Shown here in pieces: positions 45,062-57,400 of a DNA stretch of 64,000 bases. How positions within the stretch are numbered: the stretch's first letter is position 1; every line of letters begins with the position of its first letter. Origin of the DNA: Rhynchonema sp. JSB1_4 (taxonomy: Eukaryota; Nematoda; Chromadorea; Monhysterida; Xyalidae); contig JASAMV010006842.1 of the NCBI GenBank assembly GCA_030248065.1, positions 1 through 64,000 of the forward strand, in the 5' to 3' direction. The notes below the pieces were generated by a model. The model did no database searches. It had not been told where the DNA came from and was given only the letters and a program-made list of their open reading frames with translations. A program made the translations under genes and the position numbers.

Positions 45062-47327
45062 TCAATTGACCCACTTATAATTCACATCCAATTGTGTTGT
45101 GTCATCGTCGTCCGAGTCTGCGTCGTGTCGCGTATTCAACAATCCCGCACCCGACGACGTGCTCATCAATGGCTGACGTTGTTGACGTTTCGGTGCCAGA
45201 CCGGAAGCGTCATTCATCATTGACGACAGGGTGGAGGACAGTCTAGAATTGGGGATGGAGATATATTTCGGGTTTTCTTTTTTATATGTATTTTTACATT
45301 ATTAATTTTTTTATAAATATGGGGATACATTTAGTTTCAAGCTACTTACTTGGTTGACTCCGATCGAGAGTCGTGTCGACCTTTCGCCAGCCCAAATACA
45401 AATCATAGCCAAAAATGACACCAGAATAGAGAATAAAGATTAAGCGCCCAGGATTCACACGAAAGAGAGGGATAAGTAGTAAGTGCGAACAGAATGAAAC
45501 CCCAATCCCCCCATGGCGTAGTGTAATGCGATCGACGCAAGTAGTCTTTCTTTCACAAGGTCGCTGCCACACATCTTGGCCGTCTACACTCATAGCAGAA
45601 CACCCATCCGACCACTAGCGTCAACCACATTCCAATCAGCCTTGTATCCCATCCCCATGCGCGCACTTTGACACAAAGCTGACCGACGAGCGCCTTTTGC
45701 CCGTAGCAGTTGCATCACTCGGCTGTATGTCCAATCCCCGATAGGTGTCCACCGGCCAGACACCTGTTTGTAGTAGGGCTGCGTGCCGCTCGAAATCGGC
45801 GTTGGCGCCCAGTTGCGCTCGGGTCGGCTTTCTGCAATAATTATTGTGCGGCTGATTTGGGAATGGTTGACAGACAGACACGAAATGTTGGCCATATTCG
45901 TGCAATACGTGTCATTGAAAATCTGTTGTGTCAACGGTATGCGTGATCAATCTCGCCAAACTTTCGGGCGGCACAGCGATTCTCAATGAGGCGACAGAAC
46001 TGCATACGTGGCAGGCGTCGACCAAGATTATTTACCTACGACTTGCGTAGAATAATCAATAATCCGTTACGGCCAAAAGGTGTGAAGTTTGGTCATCGAT
46101 TCGGTTTGGTCTTGCCTTGGTCATGCACGTCGCGATCTACTACTGACATCAGAATAGCCCGTGAACACAGAAAGTCACGGGACCAACGCAGAACCAGAGA
46201 CCGATGATATCACCTCTGTAAAAACTATGGCCATGACCAAAGTGTGTGTTGTCTGATTCGTCAAGGCAACAAAACAACAAGCACAAATGTCACATACTTC
46301 CACAATCGCAACATCAAACTCGACGTGACAACAGACACGGACGACATGGCCATTGCTGCCGCGGCCATCCACGGCTGAATGTGCAGACCAATCGGACGGA
46401 AAGCACCTGTGTGTGGATAGGGGGGGGTGCGGGTGATGTTTCATTTGGGACTGAATGTTGTCATGGCGGCCGGGCGATTGGACAAAGCAGGTTTGAGCAA
46501 GACCACTTTGAGAGTGAAAAACAGCAGGGCCAAAAGAGCAGACCACTTACATTTGTTCCACTGGCTTAGGCTTAGGCTCATTTTAGTATCAGGCTTAGGC
46601 TTAGGCTTACACTTAAGATTAGTTTTGTGTTTGGGCTTAGGCTTAGGCCTATTCGTTTTTAGGTTATGTTCTTTTGTACCCTGCTCCTTTTCACCTGCTC
46701 AAAGCGGTCTTGCTCAAACTGGCTTTGCTCAATTGTCCGTCCGCCGTTGTCATTCTGATGACTGCCTACGTTGTGTTGTGTCTGCCCAGCTGACACGACT
46801 GATTGTAAAGTGGCTGACGCCAGTCGTTGTCACTGCCTCAGGGATCGACATGATAACTGGACATGATACCGCAATACATACTCGACAACTAAACCTCCAC
46901 TGGTATGAGCTAATACTGCTGTCGGCAAAACGAGCAATAATTTATGAGCCCCAAATGAGCGCGACAAATAATACATGTGATTTGACCTTGACGGCGTGAT
47001 TTGACCACAGTACTATAAGCCCTCGTTTAACTTTGCGAAATGACTTGCGTCAACCACAATACGGTAGTTGTTTGTTTTTCTCACAGGCCAGGAAATGTTT
47101 CGATGGAAACATATAAGTTCCGGGCATATCGGGGGATCACCAATGTGTAAGAGCTGCAGCAGCCAAAATATATGTCAGAAACCAGCGAAACGACAAAATC
47201 ATCACGCACCAGCAGCCAGGGGTATGCCGATCAGATTGTAGATGCACGCGAACAGAAAGTTGATACGAATACGGCGTGTGGTCTTACGCGACAACTCAAC
47301 GGCGGCCACCACGTCCAAAAGGTTATT
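45062..47327 (-). other. ATP7: ATP7 exons 21-24: membrane helices 7-8 and cytosolic tail
   Basis: Exon 21: [20 protein letters not shown] and [19 protein letters not shown]. Exon 22: [20 protein letters not shown] and [15 protein letters not shown]. Exon 23: [16 protein letters not shown] and SSVSFVS. Exon 24: [14 protein letters not shown], a GLLN dileucine (retrieval-type signal by analogy with ATP7 tails) and a run of acidic residues before the stop at 45062. If the exon 23 donor were ignored, translation would stop 10 codons later. Confidence 0.88.
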
Positions 47328-50300
47328 CTGCAATTGGGAAATCGGCCAATCTTTTTGTACACGAACTACTACAGTCCACCGGCTTCATAGTGAACCTCTC
47401 TGCTGCACATAAAGGTTACTGCCAAATCACTAGGGACGTGAATATTGTTGCTCGACCTGAATTATTCTTTGCTTACCAGCAATCGAAAACTCAAACACAT
47501 TGTTAGGTATTACTACGCATCATGGATTTTTTAACCAAATTTAGCAGCTTTTCTAGCTACTAAATTTTTTTTGAAAAGCTACTAAATTTTTATATTTGGG
47601 CCAAAAAAGCTGGCAAATTGGCATTTCTGCAGAAAAAAGCTGCTAAATTTTTCACTTTCCCAGCTTTTTGCTACTAGCCCATTTTGAAAAAATAAACCCT
47701 GCTACGCATTCTAGACATTGGGTAACAATAACCTGGTCCAGATATTATGCGTTAATTTTCCACTAATCAGGATATCAGAACAAAATGATCGGATCGGAAC
47801 TGTAGTTACGTTAATCCTGTGGCCGTTTCCCACCGAAATTCACGAAAAACACTAGCTTTGCGACCACGTGAAAGTTTTTCTCAGATTTATAGATCAGGCC
47901 TTTACGTTGGTCGAATCGAAGCCAGCAGCATTAGTCACCGATCAGACCCGCCTGATTCGACGCGGCTTCCCCATTCCAAAAGTTAAGTCCGCCCAATTCT
48001 ACAATGCTCAATTCACTCGACCAAAAAGACCACAAAACGTCACTGGGTGAAACATCACGCCACGTACATTAACGAGCACAATACCGGCCGATTCGATGGC
48101 CACATCGCTGCCGCTCGCTATCGCGATACCAACGTCGGCCGTGGCCAGTGCTGGACTGTCGTTAACGCCGTCACCAACCATCGCTACCTGTCCATGTGAA
48201 ACATCATACAGTCCACATGATTTATAGTGGTCTCGTATTCACGGTCAAACAAACACAATCTGCTCCAGATCTGAATAAAGAATAAGCAGACCGCTCTGCC
48301 GTGTAGCGAATGTTATGACCGAAAATACCGGGTCCAGAGATCCAGCTCTAGGGTGGTCTGTGACAACAATCTGCCCTCTTCGTAATCATCAACACTATGG
48401 ATGCCATCATCCCGCTCGTGTCACTATAGCCAAGCGCGACTGTAGCGCACCTTGTGTTTGAGCGTCGTCTGCAGCTGCTCAATTTTGGCTTGTTTGTGAT
48501 TCGGCAACACTTCGGCGTACACCGTGCTGATGCCGACCTGAATCGAGACGAAAGTAATTGATCAGTATCACAAGATCAACTGAAGTGCAGTTGACATACA
48601 TCACTCACGCCAGTGCTCACTTTGGTTGGACGAGCAAAACGATGTTTCTTTAATTCCCTACATCAGGCATCATCTAATAGCATTGCAGTTGCCGCAGTGG
48701 GTGTTTGATTGGCTCGGTTTCCACAGACGGCTATGTCTACACTAGTGTGAGTGCGAATGCACCAGATGGACAACGTTCAGTATTCATACCCCCTTTATAG
48801 ACTAATAGTTTCATCGTCAAATCATATCGTCAAATAAGCAATAATACACGAGCCCCAAATGAGCGCGAAAATAACACATGTGATTTGACGACCAGATGCG
48901 ACGACATGATTTGACGACATTACGATAAGCCCCTCTATCGACCGACCTGTTTCGCCACGGCCTGTGCGGTGCGTGCATTATCGCCCGTCAATAGCACCAC
49001 ATCCAGTCCATCGCGTCGCAGTGCATATACGGCCAGTGGGGCTTCAGGCTTGATCGTGTCCGCCACCGACATGATACACACCGCCACACCTGTGTGCGCA
49101 GAAGAATAGAAGCGACGAGAAAACTGAATGCGGGCGGTCAAAGAGAAAACGACTATAGCGGTACGTTATGCCCTCTTTACAGTGACATGATTTCTAGCCG
49201 TTAGCATTTTCGGTCACCGAGAGGTGAAATGACAGCGGCAGACTATGCTCAACAGTCAGTTGAAGTGCATCAGTCACATCACCGCCGCCAGGAAGCACTT
49301 TGCTTTGCTCACATCGGGGTCTCGTTTGATTTGACACCCAAATTTTTGCATATCTTGTGCCCGTCCGTCAAGCCTCAGCCAGCACTCACCCACCTTAGTG
49401 CCAGCCGAATCCATACCAGCCTGTCTGTTCGCCGAATATTTACTCACCACCATATCAGAAACTGTCACCATTCACAAGTCAGCACTGTAAAGGCAAACCA
49501 CACCAACACGAGCCCGATTTCGGAGGTGGTGTGCTACAAAATGAATAGACAGAGAAAATCCTCCGCACCACGTTGTATTCTGCAACGTGTAAGATGTCCC
49601 AAAACAGCAGTCACTTCAGAATGTTTCACTAATCTGCCACCTTCGAGATCGGGCTCATGTTGGCGTGGTGCTACTATACCTAACCATCAACAGCAGCGAG
49701 CACACTAATATTGCCGCGTTGTTGTTCATCGTCCAAATGTTGCCCGATGTTCGCATCCAGCTCAACGCCGACGCGCTCCATCCACGTTCGATTGCCCACA
49801 CACACCGTGAACGAAGGACCGGCGAACGGTGGCGCTCAAATGATTGTAAATATTAGATTGTTGTGGAATCAGCATTCTCGCATGAAACAAGACGAGAATC
49901 CTATTATTTTTCGCCAGTTGGACCGATTGATGTTTAAAGGTAATTATGTACTCCAAGGCGTATCGGCGTTGGCCAATGGGTTTTTGGTCATGATAAAATC
50001 AATAAAAAAACATTAAAAGTATTCCGATCAGAATGATGGTCACCGGAAGACAATGGTGCAACACACATGCCAATCATGTCACGGGCCAATCAAAATTACA
50101 CAGTGGTTGAGGCAGACTGCCGGCGCGTTCCTTTGACACAGTGGTGTCGTTGGGGGAAGGGGGGGTTCTAGTATCCGGTATCTTGATTTTTCTCACCCAT
50201 GGGTATCCTGTACCCTGACTTTTTGCCTAGGGGCATCCTCCCTAAATTTTTTTTGTAAAAAAATGCGCCATTTTTACCTCCAAAATGCTCAAAGTCGCTT

Positions 50301-53300
50301 GCTGTCGCAAGCATAACCCCAAACTAACCATTTTTGTGCTTCCAACACCAATTTTGCTCAATCTTCCTCTAAAAATTTGACCGTTTTTGAACAACCGCCC
50401 TGGGTATCCGAGATTTTTGATTTGGGGGGTGGGGGACAACCCCACAGGTATCCGAGATTTTTCATTTTGTGTATCCGGTATTCGAAAATTTTGGATTGTG
50501 GGTATCCGGTATCCTGACTTTTTGAGTTCCCAACGACAACACAGGGTTGACACAAACAATTTGGGCGTTTACGCAGTGCGCGCGCGCACTCACACGCTTC
50601 AACAAACATAACAGCGGGATGCACGAAAAAGCAAAACATCCAGATTGCGAACAAATGAGCAGTACAAAAGGGCGCACAACCAAAATCCGCCCAGCGCCAA
50701 ACCTTTCACGCCATTGCTCGTCGTGTCCAACGTTTGCGTTCTTTGCGCCGTCGCAATCCGTCTCACCACGACCTCATCGACGACCGTTGTGTCTTCGCGT
50801 GGTTCTTTGTTCAACTCGAACGCATCCAGCATGTTGTCCACGTCCCGAACGCGGCACATCACGCCCAGACCGGGTGACGCGTGGAATTTGTCCACGCGAC
50901 CCAGCTGGCGCGTGCACAGGAACTGCAGTTGAGGAGCAACAGAACATCCAGTATTTTGCATCGGCTCACAGTGGCTCATGATGGTAGACAGCTGCTGCCA
51001 CCCATGGTAAACTACGAAAAGTTCCCAGGACGCTGTAAAACTAAGTGATCCGATCGGTTCAGCTCTGCCTCGTTTACTCAGGTCCCTTTCCGTATCTGGG
51101 TATTTCGAGATTTCGTGAAGACACTGATCTAGACATCTGATAAACAATTTTTTACGCCGGTCGAAAATGTTGTCCAAAAATCCATCAGTGAAGGACTCAG
51201 ACTCAATATCCCTGACGCATAAAGGCACGTCAACAAGACAGATCCGATCCGCTCGCCAACTTTGATTCTATCCTACCGAGTAAAGGCCACTCCATACTTT
51301 GTCTCGTTGCGATACACGCAACATTTTCTCGCGCGGTGATTGGCTCATGCGCGACACACAGCCAATCAGCGCGTCAGAAAATGTTGCGTGACACACGCAA
51401 CCGTTTATGACGCGCTAATTGGCTGTTGGTGGCGCACGAGCCAATCAACGCTCGAGAAAATGTTTGCGCGTATCGCAACGGGTCAGCCCCAAGCCAACGC
51501 ACAGTTACTCTTTGAATAAATAATCCATCGACTTCAAAATCGCACCGCAAAGCCACACCTTCATCGCAAACTCCTTGATTGCGCCAGCTATTGGATGTTC
51601 GCTGGATGATTCAGCAGTGCCAATCAATGCCATCAACATTGACATGGCCAGACGCGATTGGTCAACGAACAACAACAACGACACCAGACGGGGCCGACCG
51701 ACAGTGATCGTGCCCGTCTTGTCGAATACGATTGTTTTGATCTGAATGTATTGAATGGGTGATCGTGGAATGGCCGACGCAGTGAATCACTTATGATGAG
51801 GTGTTAGGGCTGAATTATATATCATTATAAACTACAAAATTGTTATTAAAAATTATTATATCATTGTACCGGCGCACTCCAATGAGCAACATGAATGGTC
51901 CACCCATGTATTTGGTTCAACTATTCTACAATAATGCCGAATTGTATAGGTGACTTTGAGCATTTTCGATACGCGTCGGAGGCGAAAATCAACAGTCGAA
52001 ACTTTTGACCGAAAGATCATGCCGGCGTAAAGCATCAACAAAATGGCCAGCACTGCCTGGCTGTTAAAAAACACCAATCAATCCAATCGGTTGTGCAGCA
52101 CGACATGTAAAAAAAACCAGCTATTGAATTTCTATAAATGCCCGCTCACCGATGTAATGGTGGACGGATGGCTATGCCGCTACACCAACCCCAAGTGGTA
52201 CACTGCACCACTATACTTGTGTTTTATCGGCGAAAATGGATGTTTTTCGAATTATTTGGCCAAAATCATAAAAAGTGCCTATTTGAGGTGTATTAGGCAG
52301 TAAAATTACGTGTAACAAAACGTTTTTGCACCTGAAAGTGGTACTCTGTTTACTCCCCTCCCCGCAAGGCCATCTTGTACCACTTGACCTGCAAGTACAC
52401 TGCCTCACACCCGCTTTTCACAAAAAAGACAGGCTAACACTGTGAAAAAAAAACAACGGAAACCCTCAACCGAGTCAAACCTTATGCGCCGTTTCGAGTG
52501 GCTGCCCGCCTTTGATCAATATCCCATTGGTCGCGCCCATGCCCGTGCCCACCATCACGGCTGTGGGCGTGGCCAGACCCAGTGCGCACGGACATGCCAC
52601 AGCCAATACCTGGCACAGACGAAGAAAATGTTTCGTCACACTTCCATATAGTGGAATGGTCAATGCATGGCTCAATTCATCATTTATCACTTATGCTGGC
52701 GAAAAAAACCGGTTTTTTTTATATTTCGTGGAAAAAACCGAAAAACACAAAAAAACGATAAAGAACCGCGTGTGCAAGGATAGGGGAAGCCCAAATGTAT
52801 TTTGGGCATGTTAAAGGGCTCGGGACATAACCGAAGGAAAGGTAGCAGGACATATTTTACATACCGTTGGAAAGCATTCCGACAGCCTATGTCACGCACA
52901 AATTTTAAGCTCCTTGGAGATTCGCTATCTCTTGGTAGAGCGACTTTTCGTTCCAGAAAAAAGTGGATTTTTGCACAAATTGGAACGACCGGTGCAGAAA
53001 CCCCAAATGAGTTGAAGGTCAAGTAACACGTGAATAGGATTACAACAGCTTCTGAATAGCTTACCATCACAACTTCAGGCGCTCAAAGCATTGCTTCACA
53101 CGGTGAGGGCACGAAACGTTCCAAAAATCGGCCTTATTTTTCGAGAACAGAAGTTTGTCCCTAAATCTTGAGGCCACGCTTAGCGCTGCGGAAATAAGAA
53201 TGCAATGGGGAAGTAGAGCATAGTCGAAAGTACCAGAAAATAAGGTTTTCAAATTTTTTAACTCATGGCTAGCTCCGTGACAGGCTTAAAAATCCATTAA

Positions 53301-54404
53301 ATTGCCGCCAAATTAGGTGATTACATTCATCGCCAGAATTGTGATACATAAAGTCCACAGATTGTATCGGATTCGAAACAAAAAAATGAGAGAAACGTCT
53401 GGTTTAACAACCTATCAAGGTCCGAAGACCCCAAGGTCTACAGATCTCTCGGGGCAGCCATACTAACCTGAATATGATATTCAGCTATAAATGCTTATTG
53501 TTAACAGCTACTGTAAATGTGACAACACCAAACAATGTATCTCGGGAGTAGCTTTCGAATGATATATAACAAGCCCCAATAAATTCTTACGCTTAAGGGC
53601 AGAGGTTAAAAAAATGGTTTTTTGACGATTCTGGAACAAACCGTCACGTCACCGTGTGCGATTTCGGAATTTTCACCGTTTCTTGTCTATAGTAAGAGAT
53701 AGTATGGGCATGTTATATATCGTTCGATAGCTACGTTGAAGCTACATCGTTTGGTGCTATCAAATGTGCAATAATCGTTAACAGTAACGACTTATAGCCA
53801 AATATCTTATTCAGGCTGGCATGGCTGCAGCAGCCGGACCATGGGGTTTGAAGCCTTGAAACTCGTCTAGATTGTTGGACTGTGCGTTTATCTGACTTTC
53901 TTGTTTCCAATGCAATGCAATACGTGGCTTATTTACATCACGTTTCCGTCAATAAATGCAACTATGCAGTTTAGTGGCAATTTTTAGGTCTTTTTCGGCC
54001 TGTCACGCCGCTATCTAAGTGCTTCCAAATTTAAAAACCTTATTTTCTGGTACTTTCGAAAATGCTCTATGTTTCTATTGCATTTTCATTTCTGCAACAC
54101 GAAGCGCGGCCTCAAAATTTAGAGACAAACTTGTGTTTTCGAAAAATGTGGCCGATTTTTGGAACATTTCGCACCCTCACCGAGTGAAGCAATGCTTTGA
54201 GCGACTGAAGTTCTCATGATAAGTTATCCAGAAGCTGTTGTAATCCTGTCCACGTATTACTTGACTTTCAACTCATTTGGGGATTCTGTATCGGTCGTTT
54301 CAAGTTGTGAAAAATTTCACTTTTTTCTGGAACGAAAAGTCGCTCTACCAAGAGATAGCGAAATCAGGAGTAACATCGACAACGTCACGCCTCCCAACAA
54401 AACA

Positions 54405-54436
<32 letters not shown>

Positions 54437-57400
54437 GTATTTTCGAGGCACGTTAATGTCAGCACGGACATTCTGATTATGACCAAAATCATAATAATAA
54501 TAATGTGAAATATCTAAGAACGACACTGCCAAACAGCAGGACATTCAAATATCATAAAGTTCAAAAAAGGAAATCTGAACAATCCACGGCAGTCAGATCA
54601 GACGGTGACCTAAAATCGAACAATAATGAAGTGAACCAACAAAACCCACAGTAATTGCCGACTCGAACGCAAACTTGAATATGGATTGGTCGCTTTCCGG
54701 TTTGTGCGTCTTCATTGACCCCATCGTTGTGGACAACAGTGTGGGACTAGCCGTCGACGTCGCGTTGGCTTTGTGCTCGGCAAAATGCTGCAGAAGGAAA
54801 TTAAGCAATGAGGAATATTTATACTGGAATTTTTGGCTTTGTTAAGCTATCGATACCATAAGCTGATTGCAAAGAACACTGGGTGCTGTCTTGTGGACGT
54901 GCTTTGCACAAATAAAAGATCAGACCGCAGAAAGGTTGAAAACGCTCAATTTGACCATTGAAACATCTGAGAAACGTTACACGCTTTCAATCACTGCACA
55001 AAAAGTGACCGCACGAGATTATATCACCACATTCGCTACACGTTGGAAAAGCAATAATGCTCAAAAAATTAAAATACTACGCAGTGTTTTCGCTACAAAC
55101 AGAGTCAGGATAAACGAGGTATGGACGAACTTTATGGTCCATCACGGGCAGTCCGATGGCCCATCCGATCACAATCCACGCCAACAACGTCAACACCGAA
55201 ATGCCGATCACGCCCGGGATAAAGAAACCGGCGATTCGATCGGCTGTTTGTTGGATTGGAGCCTGATTCAGCAAGGAGAATTAATGACATGGTTGGCAAA
55301 CATCATCTTCTGTGACGATGGTAAACGCATACGTCAGACGTAAGGTCATCGCCAACGGGAATGTATTGGTCGCACAATGACCATAAAGAATTCATCAAAA
55401 TCAATCCTGATTTTCAAGTTCAGTCACTCTTAACCACTGTGCTATTTGTGATTCTCACAAAACATTTTCAGCTGAAAATAATTTAGCAGAGCACCCACGT
55501 TGCTGCGGGTCTGAAACATTTTGGTGACTGCATTCTTTGTGTGCGATCGCGCAACGCAACGTCACTGCCCAGTCACTTTCTTGCTTCACGATTCAAGAAA
55601 AAAATTGACCAATTCTTATAAAGTCATTGTGCGACCAACAGACCACAAAACAGGGCGGGCAAGCCAGCCAGCAAATTACAGTAACACTACGCCAACGCGA
55701 AGGTGGAAGTTCAGTGAAACATTCTGACGTGGCTGCTGATTTGGGAAACGTTACACGTTGAAGAATACGACAGGTTGTGTTGGTTATCCAAAACTTCACC
55801 GTCAATAACGATAAGGCCGCTCTCTGACAAAAGCAAGACTCAAAAAGTTTACTACACACTTTTTGCTTTTGTCAGAGAGCAAAAGCAAAAAGCAAAAACT
55901 TAAAAAAACTTGAAAAAAACAAAAAGTCATCATGACTTTTTATGCCCAAAACCAGGCTGGACAAACCCGAAAATAAAAGATTATAGGCAATCCGCCAGCT
56001 CATGGCCCTCAACACACAGCACCACAACTGCCCAAAACATCTCTCTCACCGAAACCCCCAAAGGGAAAAAAGAGCAAAAAAAACAAAAAAAAAAAGCCCA
56101 ACCCCCCCCAAAAAAAGGCGGCCCCCCAAAAAAAAAGACACATAGGTCTGGAACACGCTAGTGTTTGCTGCTTGTGCGCGCTTCACAACTTTTTGCTTTT
56201 GCTCTCTAACAAAAGCAAAAAGCAAAAAGTCAACTTTTTGCTTTTGCTCTCTGACAAAAGCAAAAAGCAAAGTGTGCTGTGAACTTTTTGCTTTTGTCAG
56301 AGAGCGGCCTGACGGTGTTTGGTGGAGTAAATGGCAATCATGTACAAAAAAACCAGGTCTAATGCAACATAACGCCGAATTCCAACCTTCGAAGTCTGCG
56401 CCTGCTCCACGAGTCTAACAATCTGCGCCAGCGTCGAGTCATCGCCAACATGCGTGGCTCGGATCAACAACGTGCCGTGCTGGTTCACCGATCCGCCGAT
56501 CACCTATATATGCATCGTTGGTGTGCTGGTTAGACAGATTTACCATTTTTTTGCAATTTTTATTATCATCGTCGAACATTATGATAAATAATGTCAGTTA
56601 AATCGATATCATTCGATTTAACTTCTTGACGATCGGTCGCCGGTCCATGGCATGCGATTTTTTCTAAAATATATAGGTGATGCTGGAATTTACTGATGCC
56701 ACCAATCCCGATCATGGAATTTTTAAAACAAATGTGGCTGATTTTTAGCTACTAAAGTTATTGAAAAGCTAGTAAATTTTCAAATTTAGTAGCCTTTACA
56801 CTGCTAAATTTAAATTTAGCAGCGTAAAGGCTACTAAATTTACTTATTTGGGCCAAAAGGCGAGTAAATTGGCACTTCAGTAGAAAAAAAACAGTAAATT
56901 TTTCACTTTCTAGCCTTTTGCTACTAGTCTATTTTGACAAAAATGAGCCCTGCCCCAGATCAGTGCAGCCAGCCGGGAACAGCAACCAATTTCATGATCG
57001 TCAGAGAGTAAGTGAAGTCGCATCAATAAGCGCCAAAGTACCGCTACTTAAACTGTCAAGAGAAGTGCATGTCTGTTGCCTGGAACATCTTGTTTCGATC
57101 AATTTCCATTCACCAATCACATCAACCAACCAGACCTTTTCGGCGGCCAAAATAATATGTCAGGAGTTGTTCTTTTTGCCCAAAAAATTAGGCGCTGCCG
57201 GCTTTTTTGTCCAATAATATATGTAAATTTTTGTTTAATATATGTAATCTCAAAATAATATATGGCACAATATACATATTACATATATTTGCACAGCTCT
57301 GCAACCAACCATACTGTCGACATGCTTGCTCACGGGCATCGCTTCACCGGTTATGAACGATTCATCGGCCGTGCTGCGTCCGTCCACCACTCGACCGTCG

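Larger units (their letters stand above)
48068..51741 (-). other. ATP7: ATP7 exons 15-20: phosphorylation and nucleotide-binding domains
   Basis: Exon 15: [12 protein letters not shown] (phosphorylated Asp) and SSSEHP (His needed for ATP binding, the site of the common Wilson-disease change in ATP7B). Exon 16: [18 protein letters not shown] plus a poorly conserved linker. Exon 17: [12 protein letters not shown]. Exon 18: [13 protein letters not shown] and [15 protein letters not shown]. Exon 19: [18 protein letters not shown]. Exon 20: [20 protein letters not shown] and [15 protein letters not shown]. Exon 16 end (donor at 50702) and exon 17 start (49834) were chosen to restore the frame. Confidence 0.9.
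52481..55262 (-). other. ATP7: ATP7 exons 12-14: membrane helices 5-6 with CPC motif
   Basis: Exon 12: [14 protein letters not shown] then the hydrophobic [18 protein letters not shown]. Exon 13: a Ser/Thr/His-rich luminal loop and FAFESAIT. Exon 14: [20 protein letters not shown] with the copper-coordinating CPC, then [16 protein letters not shown]. Intron 13 (2.04 kb) holds a foldback element. Confidence 0.94.

Noticed and set aside
46427..46999. 190-codon Leu/Gly-rich frame on the plus strand
   Set aside because: Built mostly from the TTAGGC-like tracts in an ATP7 intron.
50599..51228. 209-codon minus-strand open frame as a separate gene
   Set aside because: Its core is ATP7 exon 16 with open intron flanks; the splice model explains it.
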